A stretch of DNA of 64,000 nt, taken from assembly GCF_023242315.1 (NCBI RefSeq), contig NZ_JALLIY010000018.1, positions 1 to 64,000 on the forward strand, given 5' to 3'. The notes below the pieces were generated by a model that saw only the letters and a list, made by a program, of their open reading frames with translations, had not been told where the DNA came from and ran no database searches. Within the stretch, counting starts at the first letter, position 1. Each line of letters starts with the position of its first letter. This DNA comes from Pseudomonas sp. MWU13-2105. Its GTDB lineage: Bacteria; Pseudomonadota; Gammaproteobacteria; Pseudomonadales; Pseudomonadaceae. The position numbers and the translations under genes were made by a program. Shown one piece after another: positions 50,089 to 59,529 of this stretch.

Positions 50089-51795
50089 ATGCAGCCGGGA
50101 GCAGAGTCGCTGACGGTACTGATCGCCGAGGATGGCGCGGCCGATCGGTTGCTGCTCTCGAGCATCGTCCGGCGCCAGGGACACGGGGTGCTGACCGCCA
50201 GTAATGGCGCCGAAGCCGTGGCCTTGTTCGAGTCGCGGCGGCCACAGCTGGTGCTGATGGACGCGATGATGCCGGTGATGGACGGCTTCGAGGCGGCACG
50301 GCGGATCAAGGTGCTGGCCGGCGAGGCGCTGGTACCGATCATTTTCCTGACCTCCATGACCGAAGTCGATGGGCTGGTGCGTTGCCTGGAGGCCGGCGGC
50401 GACGACTTTCTGGAAAAGCCCTACAACCAGGTGATCCTCGGTGCCAAGATCAAGGCCATGGACCGTCTCAGGCGCCTGCAGGACACCGTCCTGCAACAGC
50501 GCGACCTGATTGCCCGGCACCATGACTACCTGCTCAACGAACAGCGGGTGGCCAAGGCGGTGTTTGACAAGGTGGCCCACGCCGGCTGTCTGAACGCACC
50601 GAATATCCGCTACCTGCAATCCCCTTATGCGCTGTTCAACGGCGACCTGTTGTTGGCGGCCTACACCCCAGCCGGCGATATGCATGTGCTGCTCGGCGAC
50701 TTCACTGGCCATGGCCTGCCGGCGGCGGTCGGCGCGATGCCGCTGGCGGAAGTGTTCTACGGCATGACCGCCAAGGGCTATGGACTGCCGGAAACCCTGC
50801 GGGAGATGAATGCCAAGCTCAAGCGCATCCTGCCGGTGGACATGTTCTGTTGCGCCACCTTTGTCTGCTTGAGCCCGCAGCGTCAGGTGGTGGAAGTGTG
50901 GAATGGCGGCATGCCGGACGGTTACCTGCATCGGTTGGCCACGGGAGAACGCCAGCCGCTGGTGGCCCAGCACCTGCCCCTGGGAGTGCTGGGCGCCGAG
51001 CTGTTCGATCATCGTACCGACGTCTACCCGATGGCCCACGGGGACCGGGTGTTCCTGCTCTCCGACGGGGTGATCGATACCTGTAACGGCGAAGAGCAGC
51101 TATTTGGCGTGGAGCGTCTGCAAGAGGTTTTCGCGGCCAATCGGGAGCCGGATCGCCTGTTCGAAGATATCCAGGCGGCCTTGCTGCGTTTCCGCGGCGA
51201 GGCCCGTGACGATGTGAGCATGGTCCAGGTCAGCCTGCCGGCACCGACGCGGCAGTTGCCGAACGCCATGATCTATTCCGACAGCGGTGAATCCTGCCCG
51301 CTGGACTGGTCGGTAAGTTTTGAGTTTCGCGCGGCCAGCCTCAAGCGTTTCAATCCGTTGCCATACATGTTGCAACTGCTGATGGAGGTGCATGGCTTGC
51401 GCACGCAGAGCGGCGCGCTCTACAGCGTTCTCGCCGAGCTCTACTCCAATGCCCTGGAACATGGAGTGCTCGGCCTGGATTCGAGTCTCAAGCGCGATGT
51501 GAAGGGATTTGCGCAATACTATGAACAACGCAATCGGCGTCTGCTCGAACTGGAGGAAGGCTTCGTGCGGGTGCGCCTGCAGGTGATCCCGCAGGGGGAG
51601 GGCGGTCGATTGAGCATACAGGTTGATGACAGTGGCAATGGTTTTGACGTAACGAAGGTGATGGAGCGCCCCGTCGCGGTCGACCGGCTGTCCGGGCGCG
51701 GTGTCGGGCTGGTGCGCCAGCTTGGTCGCAACGCCTGCTGGTCGGATAACGGACGCAGTGCCCACGTGGAGTTTTCGTGGGAGGCTCAGGCATAA
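50089..51795 (+). CDS. hsbR: Response regulator phosphatase/kinase HsbR
   Basis: Protein of 568 residues. A receiver domain (phosphoacceptor Asp58 in VLMDAMMPVMDG) is followed by a linker, a PP2C SpoIIE-type phosphatase domain (about 190-380: LLGDFTGHGLPAAVG, VFLLSDGVID, RDDVSMVQV) and a C-terminal GHKL ATPase/anti-sigma kinase domain (about 430-565: ELYSNALEHGVLG, DDSGNGFDV, GRGVGLVRQL). It switches HsbA phosphorylation and is itself controlled by HptB. Confidence 0.88.
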   Translation: MQPGAESLTVLIAEDGAADRLLLSSIVRRQGHGVLTASNGAEAVALFESRRPQLVLMDAMMPVMDGFEAARRIKVLAGEALVPIIFLTSMTEVDGLVRCLEAGGDDFLEKPYNQVILGAKIKAMDRLRRLQDTVLQQRDLIARHHDYLLNEQRVAKAVFDKVAHAGCLNAPNIRYLQSPYALFNGDLLLAAYTPAGDMHVLLGDFTGHGLPAAVGAMPLAEVFYGMTAKGYGLPETLREMNAKLKRILPVDMFCCATFVCLSPQRQVVEVWNGGMPDGYLHRLATGERQPLVAQHLPLGVLGAELFDHRTDVYPMAHGDRVFLLSDGVIDTCNGEEQLFGVERLQEVFAANREPDRLFEDIQAALLRFRGEARDDVSMVQVSLPAPTRQLPNAMIYSDSGESCPLDWSVSFEFRAASLKRFNPLPYMLQLLMEVHGLRTQSGALYSVLAELYSNALEHGVLGLDSSLKRDVKGFAQYYEQRNRRLLELEEGFVRVRLQVIPQGEGGRLSIQVDDSGNGFDVTKVMERPVAVDRLSGRGVGLVRQLGRNACWSDNGRSAHVEFSWEAQA

Positions 51796-51824
51796 TTCGC
51801 AGGTCAGGAGCAGGGAGCGATCAA

Positions 51825-52181
51825 GTGGACAACGATATGGAGCATCTGGATCGCGATGCACTCAGTGCATTGCAGGACATCATGGAGGATGAGTATCCGC
51901 TGTTGCTGGATACCTTTCTCGAAGATTCGAGAAAACGCCTGGGGCAGTTGCATCAGGCGAGCAATGCCGTGGACCTCGGAGCCGCGGCCCATAGTTTCAA
52001 GGGCAGCAGCAGTAACATGGGGGCGCTGCGCCTGGCCGAGCTTTGCCGGCAACTGGAGCAGCTTGCCGGGCAATTGCCGCTGGTGGGTGTCGAAGAACTG
52101 ATCAATCAGATCGACCATGAATACGAACTGGTGCGGCGCTATTACGAAACCGAGCGCGAGCGCTTTCCGGTCCGGCCTTAG
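51825..52181 (+). CDS. hptB: Histidine phosphotransfer protein HptB
   Basis: Hpt protein of 118 residues with phosphoaccepting His56 in AAAHSFKGSSSNMGA. The GTG start has AGGGAG 8 bases upstream; the ATG four codons later is too far from it. It passes phosphate from several hybrid kinases to HsbR in P. aeruginosa. It follows hsbR by 29 bases, and a sigma-54 promoter for fliK comes after. Confidence 0.85.
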   Translation: MDNDMEHLDRDALSALQDIMEDEYPLLLDTFLEDSRKRLGQLHQASNAVDLGAAAHSFKGSSSNMGALRLAELCRQLEQLAGQLPLVGVEELINQIDHEYELVRRYYETERERFPVRP

Positions 52182-52231
52182 CCGCGCGAGTCACGGGCCG
52201 CCATGGCTGCATCCGACCCGTCCGGGTGGAT

Positions 52232-52248
52232 GTGGCCCGAACCTTGCT
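52232..52248 (+). promoter_or_regulatory. Sigma-54 promoter of fliK
   Basis: GTGGCCCGAACCTTGCT has GG 52234-52235 and GC 52246-52247. It lies 50 bases before the fliK ATG at 52298. The predicted transcript start near 52259 excludes the longer open frame from 52226 as fliK start. Confidence 0.75.
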
Positions 52249-52297
52249 AATGCTCCTTGTACTGTACTTACGACCCCTGTGCAGCGGAGACCGTATA

Positions 52298-53776
52298 ATG
52301 TCACTCGTCCCTAATTCGCTCCTCCAGGCCAACGCTGCCGTCAAGCCGCAGGCGGACCTCGTGCCTCCCGCGCCGACCGCTGTCGCGCAGCCCAAGGACA
52401 ATGCTTTCAGCTTTGCGCAGGTCTACCAGAACACCCAGAGCAATCCGCCCAAGGTCGCCTTCAATCCGGCTAAACCCTTGGCGGACAAGGCCCCGGCGCT
52501 GTCGTCGAAGCCGGACGCGCCAGCCAGCAACGCCAACAACACCAACAACCAGGATGCCGCCGCGCAGTCGCCGGTTGCCGGTAGCGGCAAATCCTTGCCT
52601 GCCGACAATACGACCAAGGTGGACGGCAAGACCGCATCCGCCGATGACAAGGGCGCCTCTGACAAGACCGCGACCGATGGCGCGACGGCCTCGACCGATA
52701 CCTCGAAGTCCGATGACAAGAGCGCTTCCAGCGCTGACCCCAGCACCACGACCGATACCCCGGTCGTCGTGGTGACGCCGGACCCGACCGTCGATCCGAC
52801 CCTGCTCCAGGCTGCCGCGACTCCGCCGACCCCGGTTGCCACCGCGGTGGCGGTTGATCCGGCCGTGGTCCAGGCACCGTTGGCGGCTGCGGTCAGCGCC
52901 GCGGCCACGCCGGCTACCGCGACGACAGCGCCGAGCAAGGGTGATGATTTCGATCCGAGTGCCGACCCGCTGGACAACCTGCCGGCGGTACGCCTGGCCA
53001 TGGAGCAGGGCGGTCACGTATCGAGCAGCAGCCAGGCCTCGACGAAAACCAGCGACAACGCCAATGCCAGTGATTCGACCCTGGCGCAGAGCCAGGCGAA
53101 TAACGTCGTGACGATGCTCGATCAGAAGACCGATCCCGGCAGCAGCGACCAGGGTGGCGACAAATCCTTCAAGACCCTGATTGATGACGGTCTCAAGGAT
53201 ATCAAGAGTGCCTCCAGCGATACCCGGGTCGACGACTTCGCCAATCGCCTGGCGGCCCTGACCCAGGCGGCCACGCCCAAGTCCGCGAATGCCCTGCCGG
53301 TCAACCAGCCGTTGGCGATGCACCAGAGCGGCTGGAGCGAGGAAGTGGTCAATCGGGTCATGTACCTCTCCAGCACCAATCTCAAGTCGGCGGAAATCCA
53401 GTTGCAGCCAGCCGAACTGGGGCGCCTGGATATCAAGGTGAACATGTCGGCCGACCAGCCGACGCAGATCAGCTTTATCAGTGCCCATGCCGGGGTGCGC
53501 GATGCACTCGAAGGCAACATGCCGCGCCTGCGCGACATGCTGCAACAGCAGGGCCTGGGTCAGGCCGACGTCACGGTTTCCGACCAGGCCCGTGGCTGGG
53601 CCGGCCAGGGCCAGGGCGCACAGCAGCAACAGCAGCAGGCGCACAGAGGTAGCGGCAGTGGCGGTAGCCTCAGTGGCGACAGCGAGGATGATCTGTCGGT
53701 TGCCGCGGTCAGCGAAGCGGCTGCCGCCAGCACCAGCGTGGTGGTGGGGTCCAGCGCGGTCGACTATTACGCCTGA
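52298..53776 (+). CDS. fliK: Flagellar hook-length control protein FliK
   Basis: Ruler and substrate-specificity switch of 492 residues. The N-terminal two thirds are low-complexity, rich in Ala, Thr, Asp, Pro and Lys. The C-terminal Flg_hook domain (about 365-445) has the conserved IQLQPAELGRLDIKVNMS and ALEGNMPRLRDMLQQQGL. A Gln/Gly-rich stretch follows. The ATG at 52298 has GGAGA 9 bases upstream. Confidence 0.92.
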   Translation: MSLVPNSLLQANAAVKPQADLVPPAPTAVAQPKDNAFSFAQVYQNTQSNPPKVAFNPAKPLADKAPALSSKPDAPASNANNTNNQDAAAQSPVAGSGKSLPADNTTKVDGKTASADDKGASDKTATDGATASTDTSKSDDKSASSADPSTTTDTPVVVVTPDPTVDPTLLQAAATPPTPVATAVAVDPAVVQAPLAAAVSAAATPATATTAPSKGDDFDPSADPLDNLPAVRLAMEQGGHVSSSSQASTKTSDNANASDSTLAQSQANNVVTMLDQKTDPGSSDQGGDKSFKTLIDDGLKDIKSASSDTRVDDFANRLAALTQAATPKSANALPVNQPLAMHQSGWSEEVVNRVMYLSSTNLKSAEIQLQPAELGRLDIKVNMSADQPTQISFISAHAGVRDALEGNMPRLRDMLQQQGLGQADVTVSDQARGWAGQGQGAQQQQQQAHRGSGSGGSLSGDSEDDLSVAAVSEAAAASTSVVVGSSAVDYYA

Positions 53777-53821
53777 TCCTGGAGCTTTCGGTCGGCATCC
53801 ATTTTTCAGGTGCGCACGGTA

Positions 53822-53911
53822 CTGTAGGAGTATGGCTTGCCAGCGAAGCTTTTGGCGGTCTCAGGGCCTCTTCGCGGCGTTGCGGCGTCCCGACAAGCCC
53901 TGCTCCTACAG
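53822..53911. repeat. REP-like inverted repeat between fliK and fliL
   Basis: CTGTAGGAG (53822-53830) and CTCCTACAG (53903-53911) are perfect arms that extend to 17 of 20 complementary bases. The arm sequence resembles the repeat at 6777. It separates fliK from the fliL promoter. Confidence 0.65.
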
Positions 53912-53953
53912 GTTTCGCGGTATTTCGAAGACTCTATTTGCCTTGTGCCCGAT

Positions 53954-53970
53954 CTGGCATAACACTTGCT
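53954..53970 (+). promoter_or_regulatory. Sigma-54 promoter of fliLMNOPQR-flhB
   Basis: CTGGCATAACACTTGCT has GG 53956-53957 and GC 53968-53969. It is a near-perfect -24/-12 element 51 bases before the fliL ATG. Confidence 0.8.
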
Positions 53971-54020
53971 CCAGCCTTGCCGTGCGACTATGAAAAATCG
54001 AATAGTGACGGATTATTGGC

Positions 54021-54527
54021 ATGGCGAAGAGCGAAGCAGCGGTAAAAGAACCCGGCAGTAAAAGCAAACTCAAGCTGATCATCGTCATCGTGCTGGGCGT
54101 GCTGCTGGCCGTCGGCCTGTCGGTGGGCGCGACCTGGTACTTCATGCACAGTGCCCAGAGCAAACCGGCGCCGGCGCCGGTCGAAGCCGCCACCAGCGGC
54201 AAGCAGCCGGCGATCTTCGAACCGATGGCCCCGGCCTTTGTCACCAACTTCAAGGATGCCAGCGGCCGCCAGCGCTACATGCAGGTGAGCATCACCCTGC
54301 TGGCACGCAACCAGGCCGACCTGGATGCCCTCAAGGTGCACATGCCGGTGATCCGCAACAACCTGGTGATGCTGTTCTCCGGACAGACCTACGAAACCCT
54401 CGCCACCCCGGTCGGCCAGGAACTGCTGCGCCAGAAAGCCACTGCCAGCGTGCAGGAAGTGGCGCAGAAGGAAGTCGGCAAAGTAGTGGTTGAACAGTTG
54501 CTCTTCACTAACTACGTACTGCAGTAG
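54021..54527 (+). CDS. fliL: Flagellar basal body-associated protein FliL
   Basis: Inner-membrane protein of 168 residues around the stator. There is a short cytoplasmic N-terminus, one membrane segment at about 20-40 (LIIVIVLGVLLAVGLSVGAT), and a periplasmic domain (FVTNFKDASGRQRYMQVSITL) of the FliL type. It is first gene of the fliL operon, 9 bases before fliM. Confidence 0.93.
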   Translation: MAKSEAAVKEPGSKSKLKLIIVIVLGVLLAVGLSVGATWYFMHSAQSKPAPAPVEAATSGKQPAIFEPMAPAFVTNFKDASGRQRYMQVSITLLARNQADLDALKVHMPVIRNNLVMLFSGQTYETLATPVGQELLRQKATASVQEVAQKEVGKVVVEQLLFTNYVLQ

Positions 54528-54536
54528 GATCACGAC

Positions 54537-55505
54537 ATGGCCGTGCAGGATCTGCTGTCCCAGGATGAGATCGACGCCCTGTTGCATGGCGTCGATGATG
54601 GTCTGGTACAGACCGAAACCGCTGCCGAGCCCGGCAGTGTCAAAAGCTACGACCTGACCAGCCAGGATCGCATCGTCCGTGGACGCATGCCGACCCTGGA
54701 GATGATCAACGAGCGTTTCGCCCGCTACACCCGTATCAGCATGTTCAACATGCTGCGGCGCTCCGCCGATGTGGCGGTCGGCGGCGTGCAGGTGATGAAG
54801 TTCGGTGAATACGTACACTCGCTCTATGTTCCCACCAGCCTCAACCTGGTGAAGATCAAGCCGCTGCGTGGCACCGCCCTGTTCATCCTCGATGCCAAGC
54901 TGGTGTTCAAGCTGGTGGACAACTTTTTCGGCGGCGATGGCCGCCACGCCAAGATCGAAGGCCGTGAATTCACCCCCACCGAACTGCGGGTGGTGCGCAT
55001 GGTGCTGGAGCAGGCATTCATCGACCTCAAGGAAGCCTGGCAGGCGATCATGGAAGTCAATTTCGAGTACATCAACTCGGAAGTGAACCCGGCCATGGCC
55101 AACATTGTCGGGCCCAGCGAGGCGGTGGTGGTTTCGACCTTCCATATCGAACTCGACGGCGGTGGCGGCGACCTGCACGTGACCATGCCGTACTCGATGA
55201 TCGAGCCGGTGCGGGAAATGCTCGATGCCGGTTTCCAGTCGGACCTGGACGACCAGGACGAACGCTGGGTCAAGGCCCTGCGCGAAGACGTGCTCGATGT
55301 GGCCGTGCCGCTCAGTGCCACGGTCGCCCGTCGCCAGTTGCGCCTGCGCGACATCCTGCACATGCAGCCGGGGGATGTGATTCCGGTGGAACTGCCGGAA
55401 GAGATGGTGATGCGCGCCAACGGCGTGCCGTCGTTCAAGGTCAAGCTCGGTTCCCACAAGGGCAACCTGGCGCTGCAAGTGATTGAGGCGATCGGACGCC
55501 GCTAG
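54537..55505 (+). CDS. fliM: Motor switch protein FliM
   Basis: C-ring protein of 322 residues. The N-terminal CheY-binding peptide (VQDLLSQDEIDALLHG) is conserved, and the core has GGDGRHAKIEGREFTPTE and the C-terminal SpoA domain (from about 250). It follows fliL by 9 bases. Confidence 0.95.
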   Translation: MAVQDLLSQDEIDALLHGVDDGLVQTETAAEPGSVKSYDLTSQDRIVRGRMPTLEMINERFARYTRISMFNMLRRSADVAVGGVQVMKFGEYVHSLYVPTSLNLVKIKPLRGTALFILDAKLVFKLVDNFFGGDGRHAKIEGREFTPTELRVVRMVLEQAFIDLKEAWQAIMEVNFEYINSEVNPAMANIVGPSEAVVVSTFHIELDGGGGDLHVTMPYSMIEPVREMLDAGFQSDLDDQDERWVKALREDVLDVAVPLSATVARRQLRLRDILHMQPGDVIPVELPEEMVMRANGVPSFKVKLGSHKGNLALQVIEAIGRR

Positions 55506-55561
55506 GGCGTCGATCAGGAATGCGCTGTGTCAACTGAATTTCTGCTTGCCGAGGACAACTG

Positions 55562-56029
55562 ATGGCTAATGATAACGATATGACTTCCGCCGACGACCAG
55601 GCCCTGGCCGACGAATGGGCGGCTGCCCTGGAAGAAACCGGTGATGCCGGCCAGTCCGATATCGATGCCTTGCTGGCGGCCGACTCCGGCAATTCGTCGA
55701 GCGGCAGTCGCCTGCCCATGGAAGAGTTCGGCAGTGTGCCGAAGAACAACGACCCGGTGACCCTCGACGGTCCGAACCTGGAAGTGATCCTCGATATTCC
55801 GGTGTCGATTTCCATGGAAGTCGGCAGCACCGATATCAACATCCGCAACCTGCTGCAATTGAACCAGGGTTCGGTGATCGAGCTCGATCGCCTGGCCGGC
55901 GAGCCCCTGGATGTGTTGGTCAATGGCACCCTGATTGCCCATGGCGAGGTGGTGGTGGTCAACGAGAAGTTCGGTATCCGTCTGACCGACGTGATCAGCC
56001 CGAGCGAACGCATCAAGAAGCTGCGCTGA
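55562..56029 (+). CDS. fliN: Motor switch protein FliN
   Basis: C-ring protein of 155 residues, longer than the enteric one because of an acidic N-terminal part (about 1-65). The SpoA domain at the C-terminus has VILDIPVSISMEVGSTD, LLQLNQGSVIELDRLAGEPL and GIRLTDVISPSERIKKLR (typical end). fliO begins at the next base. Confidence 0.95.
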   Translation: MANDNDMTSADDQALADEWAAALEETGDAGQSDIDALLAADSGNSSSGSRLPMEEFGSVPKNNDPVTLDGPNLEVILDIPVSISMEVGSTDINIRNLLQLNQGSVIELDRLAGEPLDVLVNGTLIAHGEVVVVNEKFGIRLTDVISPSERIKKLR

Positions 56030-56464
56030 ATGAACAGGCTTCCCTGCATCCTACTGCTGTCGCCGCTCAGTGCCTGGGCGGCGGAACCCCTGGCTACCGC
56101 AGCGGCAGCCACGCCGAGCGCGCCCGGCAGCATGGCCGGGCAACTGACGCAGCTGGTGCTCGGGTTGCTGCTGGTGCTGGGGATCATCTTTGTCCTCGCC
56201 TGGCTGTTGCGCCGTGTACAACAGGTCGGCCCGGGGGCCAAGGGGCGGCAGGTGATCGAACTGATCGGCTCGCGCGCCCTCGGCCCGCGTGATCGCCTGG
56301 TGTTGGTGCAGGTCGGCAACGAGCAGATCCTGCTCGGGCTGACGCCCGGCACCATCACCCCGTTGCATGTGCTCAAGGAACCGGTCCAGGTACCGAGCGG
56401 CGAGCAGGCCACGCCTGAATTCGCTCAACGCCTGATGGAATTGCTGGGTAAGGATAAGAAGTGA
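56030..56464 (+). CDS. fliO: Flagellar biosynthesis protein FliO
   Basis: Membrane protein of 144 residues needed for FliP assembly. It has a cleavable-looking N-terminal segment and one strong membrane segment at about 38-60 (LVLGLLLVLGIIFVLAWLL). The cytoplasmic domain holds RALGPRDRLVLVQVGNEQIL. It starts directly after fliN and overlaps the fliP start. Confidence 0.9.
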   Translation: MNRLPCILLLSPLSAWAAEPLATAAAATPSAPGSMAGQLTQLVLGLLLVLGIIFVLAWLLRRVQQVGPGAKGRQVIELIGSRALGPRDRLVLVQVGNEQILLGLTPGTITPLHVLKEPVQVPSGEQATPEFAQRLMELLGKDKK

Positions 56465-57216
56465 TGGGCGTTTTGCGGTTTGTCTTGACGTTGGCCTTGC
56501 TGCTGGCGGCGCCTCTGGCGCTGGCGGCCGATCCATTGTCGATCCCGGCGATCACCCTCGGTACCGGAGCCAGCGGCCAGCAGGAATATTCGGTCAACCT
56601 GCAAATCCTGCTGATCATGACGGCGCTGAGTTTTATCCCGGCGTTCGTCATGCTGATGACCAGCTTCACCCGGATCATCATTGTCTTCTCGATCCTGCGT
56701 CAGGCCCTGGGGCTGCAATCGACGCCGTCGAACCAGATCCTCACCGGCATGGCATTGTTCCTGACCATGTTCATCATGGCGCCGGTCTTCGACAAGGTAA
56801 ACCATGATGCCCTGCAACCGTATCTGGCAGAGAAGATGACGGCCCAGGATGCGGTGCTCAAGGCTGAGGGGCCGATCAAGGACTTCATGCTGGCACAGAT
56901 CCGCAGTAGTGACCTGGAACTGTTCATGCGCCTGTCCAAGCGTACCGATATCGCCACGCCCGACCAGGCGCCGCTGACCATTATCGTGCCGGCCTTCGTG
57001 ACCTCTGAGTTGAAGACCGCCTTCCAGATCGGTTTCATGATCTTCATTCCCTTCCTGATCATCGACCTGGTGGTGGCCAGTGTGCTGATGGCCATGGGTA
57101 TGATGATGCTGTCGCCGCTGATTATTTCCCTGCCGTTCAAGATCATGCTGTTCGTGCTGGTGGATGGCTGGGCACTGATCATCGGTACCCTGGCCGGCAG
57201 TTTTGGCGGTGTCTAG
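56464..57216 (+). CDS. fliP: Export gate protein FliP
   Basis: Core export gate protein of 250 residues with an N-terminal signal peptide (cleaved near ALA-AD) and four hydrophobic segments. Signatures are LMTSFTRIIIVFSILRQALG and FKIMLFVLVDGWALI. I use ATG 56464, which overlaps the fliO stop; a GTG one codon earlier also exists. Confidence 0.95.
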   Translation: MGVLRFVLTLALLLAAPLALAADPLSIPAITLGTGASGQQEYSVNLQILLIMTALSFIPAFVMLMTSFTRIIIVFSILRQALGLQSTPSNQILTGMALFLTMFIMAPVFDKVNHDALQPYLAEKMTAQDAVLKAEGPIKDFMLAQIRSSDLELFMRLSKRTDIATPDQAPLTIIVPAFVTSELKTAFQIGFMIFIPFLIIDLVVASVLMAMGMMMLSPLIISLPFKIMLFVLVDGWALIIGTLAGSFGGV

Positions 57217-57231
57217 AGCGAGTGATGTGCA

Positions 57232-57501
57232 ATGACTCCTGAAGTCGCAGTCGACATATTTCGCGATGCCCTCTGGCTGACCATCGTGATGGTCACGGTG
57301 CTGGTGATCCCGAGCCTGCTGGTGGGCCTGCTGGTGGCAATGTTCCAGGCCGCCACCCAGATCAACGAACAGACCCTGAGCTTCCTGCCGCGCCTGTTGG
57401 TGATGCTGATCACCCTGATCGTCGGCGGTCCCTGGATGGTGCAGAAGTTCATGGAGTACATCCTGTCGCTGTACGGTAGCATTCCACAGGTCATCGGTTG
57501 A
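57232..57501 (+). CDS. fliQ: Export gate protein FliQ
   Basis: Small membrane protein of 89 residues with two hydrophobic segments. VDIFRDALWLTIVMVTVLV and VAMFQAATQINEQTLSFLP are typical. It lies between fliP and fliR, with 1 base to fliR. Confidence 0.95.
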   Translation: MTPEVAVDIFRDALWLTIVMVTVLVIPSLLVGLLVAMFQAATQINEQTLSFLPRLLVMLITLIVGGPWMVQKFMEYILSLYGSIPQVIG

Positions 57502-57502
57502 C

Positions 57503-58285
57503 ATGTCGCTGCTTGCGCTGACCGATACGCAGATCAGCAGTTGGGTCGCGAGTTTCATGCTGCCGATGTTCCGGGTCGGCGCGGTGATCATGACCATGCC
57601 GATCTTCGGGACCACGCTGGTGCCAAGGCGAATCCGCATGTATTTCATCCTGGCGATCACCGTGGTCATCACCCCCGGCCTGCCGCCAATGCCCGAAGTG
57701 CATCCTCTGGATCTGAGCGGGCTGCTGCTGGTCGCCGAGCAGATCATCTTCGGAGCCTTGCTGGGGCTCTCCCTACAACTGTTTTTCCAGGCCTTCGTGG
57801 TGGCCGGGCAGATTGTTGCGGTGCAGATGGGTATGAGCTTCGCCTCCATGGTCGATCCGGTCAACGGTGTCTCGACGGCGGTGATCGGGCAGTTTTTCAC
57901 CATGCTGGTGACGCTGATGTTCCTGGCCATGAACGGCCATCTGGTGGTCCTTGAAGTGCTGACCGAGAGTTTCACCACCTTTCCGGTGGGCAGCGGGCTG
58001 TCGACCACGGGCTTCTGGATAATTTCCGGCAAGCTCGGCTGGGTACTCGGGGCGGCGCTGGTGTTGGTGCTGCCGGCGATCACCGCGTTGCTGGTGGTGA
58101 ACATTGCGTTTGGCATCATGACCCGCGCCGCGCCGCAGTTGAACATTTTCTCTATTGGTTTTCCGCTGATCCTGGTACTGGGGATGTTCATCCTCTGGGT
58201 CTGCCTGGCGGACATTTTCAACCAGTATCAACCGCTGGCCGTCGAGGCTCTGCAGTTCTTACGCGAATTGGCACGGGCGCGCTGA
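57503..58285 (+). CDS. fliR: Export gate protein FliR
   Basis: Export gate protein of 260 residues with about six membrane segments, with FMLPMFRVGAVIMTMPIFG, GQIVAVQMGMSFASMVDP and PQLNIFSIGFPLILVLG. It assembles with FliP and FliQ into the gate. flhB follows 3 bases after. Confidence 0.95.
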   Translation: MSLLALTDTQISSWVASFMLPMFRVGAVIMTMPIFGTTLVPRRIRMYFILAITVVITPGLPPMPEVHPLDLSGLLLVAEQIIFGALLGLSLQLFFQAFVVAGQIVAVQMGMSFASMVDPVNGVSTAVIGQFFTMLVTLMFLAMNGHLVVLEVLTESFTTFPVGSGLSTTGFWIISGKLGWVLGAALVLVLPAITALLVVNIAFGIMTRAAPQLNIFSIGFPLILVLGMFILWVCLADIFNQYQPLAVEALQFLRELARAR

Positions 58286-58288
58286 GCC

Positions 58289-59428
58289 ATGGCAGAGAGC
58301 GAGAGCGGTCAGGACAAGACAGAAGACCCCACGGAAAAAAAGAAAAGGGACGCCCGTGAGAAGGGTGAGGTTGCCCGTTCCAAGGAGCTCAATACCTTTG
58401 CCGTGATGATGGCCGGTGCCGGGGCCTTGCTGGTGTTCGGTGGTGCCCTGGCGCAAAACCTGGCCGAGTTGATGCGGTTGAACTTCAGCCTGACGCGTGA
58501 AGTGGTGGTCGACCAGCGCTACATGGCGATTTTCCTGCTGCATTCGGGGGAAATGGCGATCTGGGCAGTGCAGCCGATCCTGCTCACTATTCTGTTTGCG
58601 GCCTTCGTCGGGCCGATTTCCCTGGGGGGCTGGTTGTTCTCCGCCAGCAGTCTGGCGCCGAAGTTCAGTCGGATGAACCCTTTGCCGGGGATCAAGCGGA
58701 TGGTCTCGATCAAAGCCCTGATGGAACTGCTCAAGGCCATCGGCAAATTTGTCATCGTCCTGTTCGTCGGCCTGTCGGTGCTGTCTTCGGATATCGACGA
58801 TCTGGTGCGCATTGCCCATGAACCGCTGGAGTTGGCGATCATTCACAGCCTGCAGGTGGTGGGCTGGAGCACCTTGTGGATGTCCCTGGGGCTGTTGATC
58901 ATTGCTGCGGTGGATGTGCCGGTGCAGCTCTACGAAGCGCACCAGCGGCTGCTGATGACCAAGCAGGAAGTGCGCGACGAGCACAAGGACCAGGAAGGGC
59001 GGCCGGAGGTCAAGCAGCGGATTCGCCAGTTGCAGCGCGAAATGTCGCAGCGGCGGATGATGGCGGCGATTCCCGAGGCGGATGTGGTGATCACCAACCC
59101 GACCCACTATGCCGTAGCGCTCAAATACGACGCGGAGAAGGGCGGGGCGCCGGTGTTGCTGGCCAAGGGTAGCGATTTCCTGGCTTTGAAAATTCGCGAG
59201 ATCGCCGTCGAACACGAGATCATGCTGCTGGAGTCGCCGGCCCTGGCGCGATCGATCTACTACTCCACCGAGTTGGATCAGGAGATTCCGGCGGGCCTGT
59301 ACCTGGCAGTGGCGCAGGTGCTGGCGTACGTCTTCCAGATCCGCCAGTACCGCGCCGGCAAGGGCAAGCGCCCGGATCCACTGAAGGGCGACCTGCCGAT
59401 TCCGCCGGACCTGCGCCGCGACTCCTGA
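58289..59428 (+). CDS. flhB: Export switch protein FlhB
   Basis: Membrane and cytoplasmic switch protein of 379 residues. The N-terminus has four membrane segments from about 33. The autocleavage motif NPTH is at residues 270-273 (ITNPTHYAVALKYD). The charged N-terminal end (DPTEKKKRDAREKGEVARSK) is characteristic. It ends the fliL operon; an unrelated divergent pair follows before flhA. Confidence 0.95.
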   Translation: MAESESGQDKTEDPTEKKKRDAREKGEVARSKELNTFAVMMAGAGALLVFGGALAQNLAELMRLNFSLTREVVVDQRYMAIFLLHSGEMAIWAVQPILLTILFAAFVGPISLGGWLFSASSLAPKFSRMNPLPGIKRMVSIKALMELLKAIGKFVIVLFVGLSVLSSDIDDLVRIAHEPLELAIIHSLQVVGWSTLWMSLGLLIIAAVDVPVQLYEAHQRLLMTKQEVRDEHKDQEGRPEVKQRIRQLQREMSQRRMMAAIPEADVVITNPTHYAVALKYDAEKGGAPVLLAKGSDFLALKIREIAVEHEIMLLESPALARSIYYSTELDQEIPAGLYLAVAQVLAYVFQIRQYRAGKGKRPDPLKGDLPIPPDLRRDS

Positions 59429-59529
59429 TGCGATTGAACGAAGACTGAGGTCGTGCGCGGATAATATCTGGAAGCCTCTGGTCGTGGTCGCGCTAGGCGA
59501 TAGCCTGGTGACGGAGGAGGGCGTCCCGT

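Noticed and set aside
56425..58221. 598-residue minus-strand frame opposite fliP-fliQ-fliR
   Set aside because: It spans three well-supported genes and encodes a His/Gln/Arg-rich product with no family signs.
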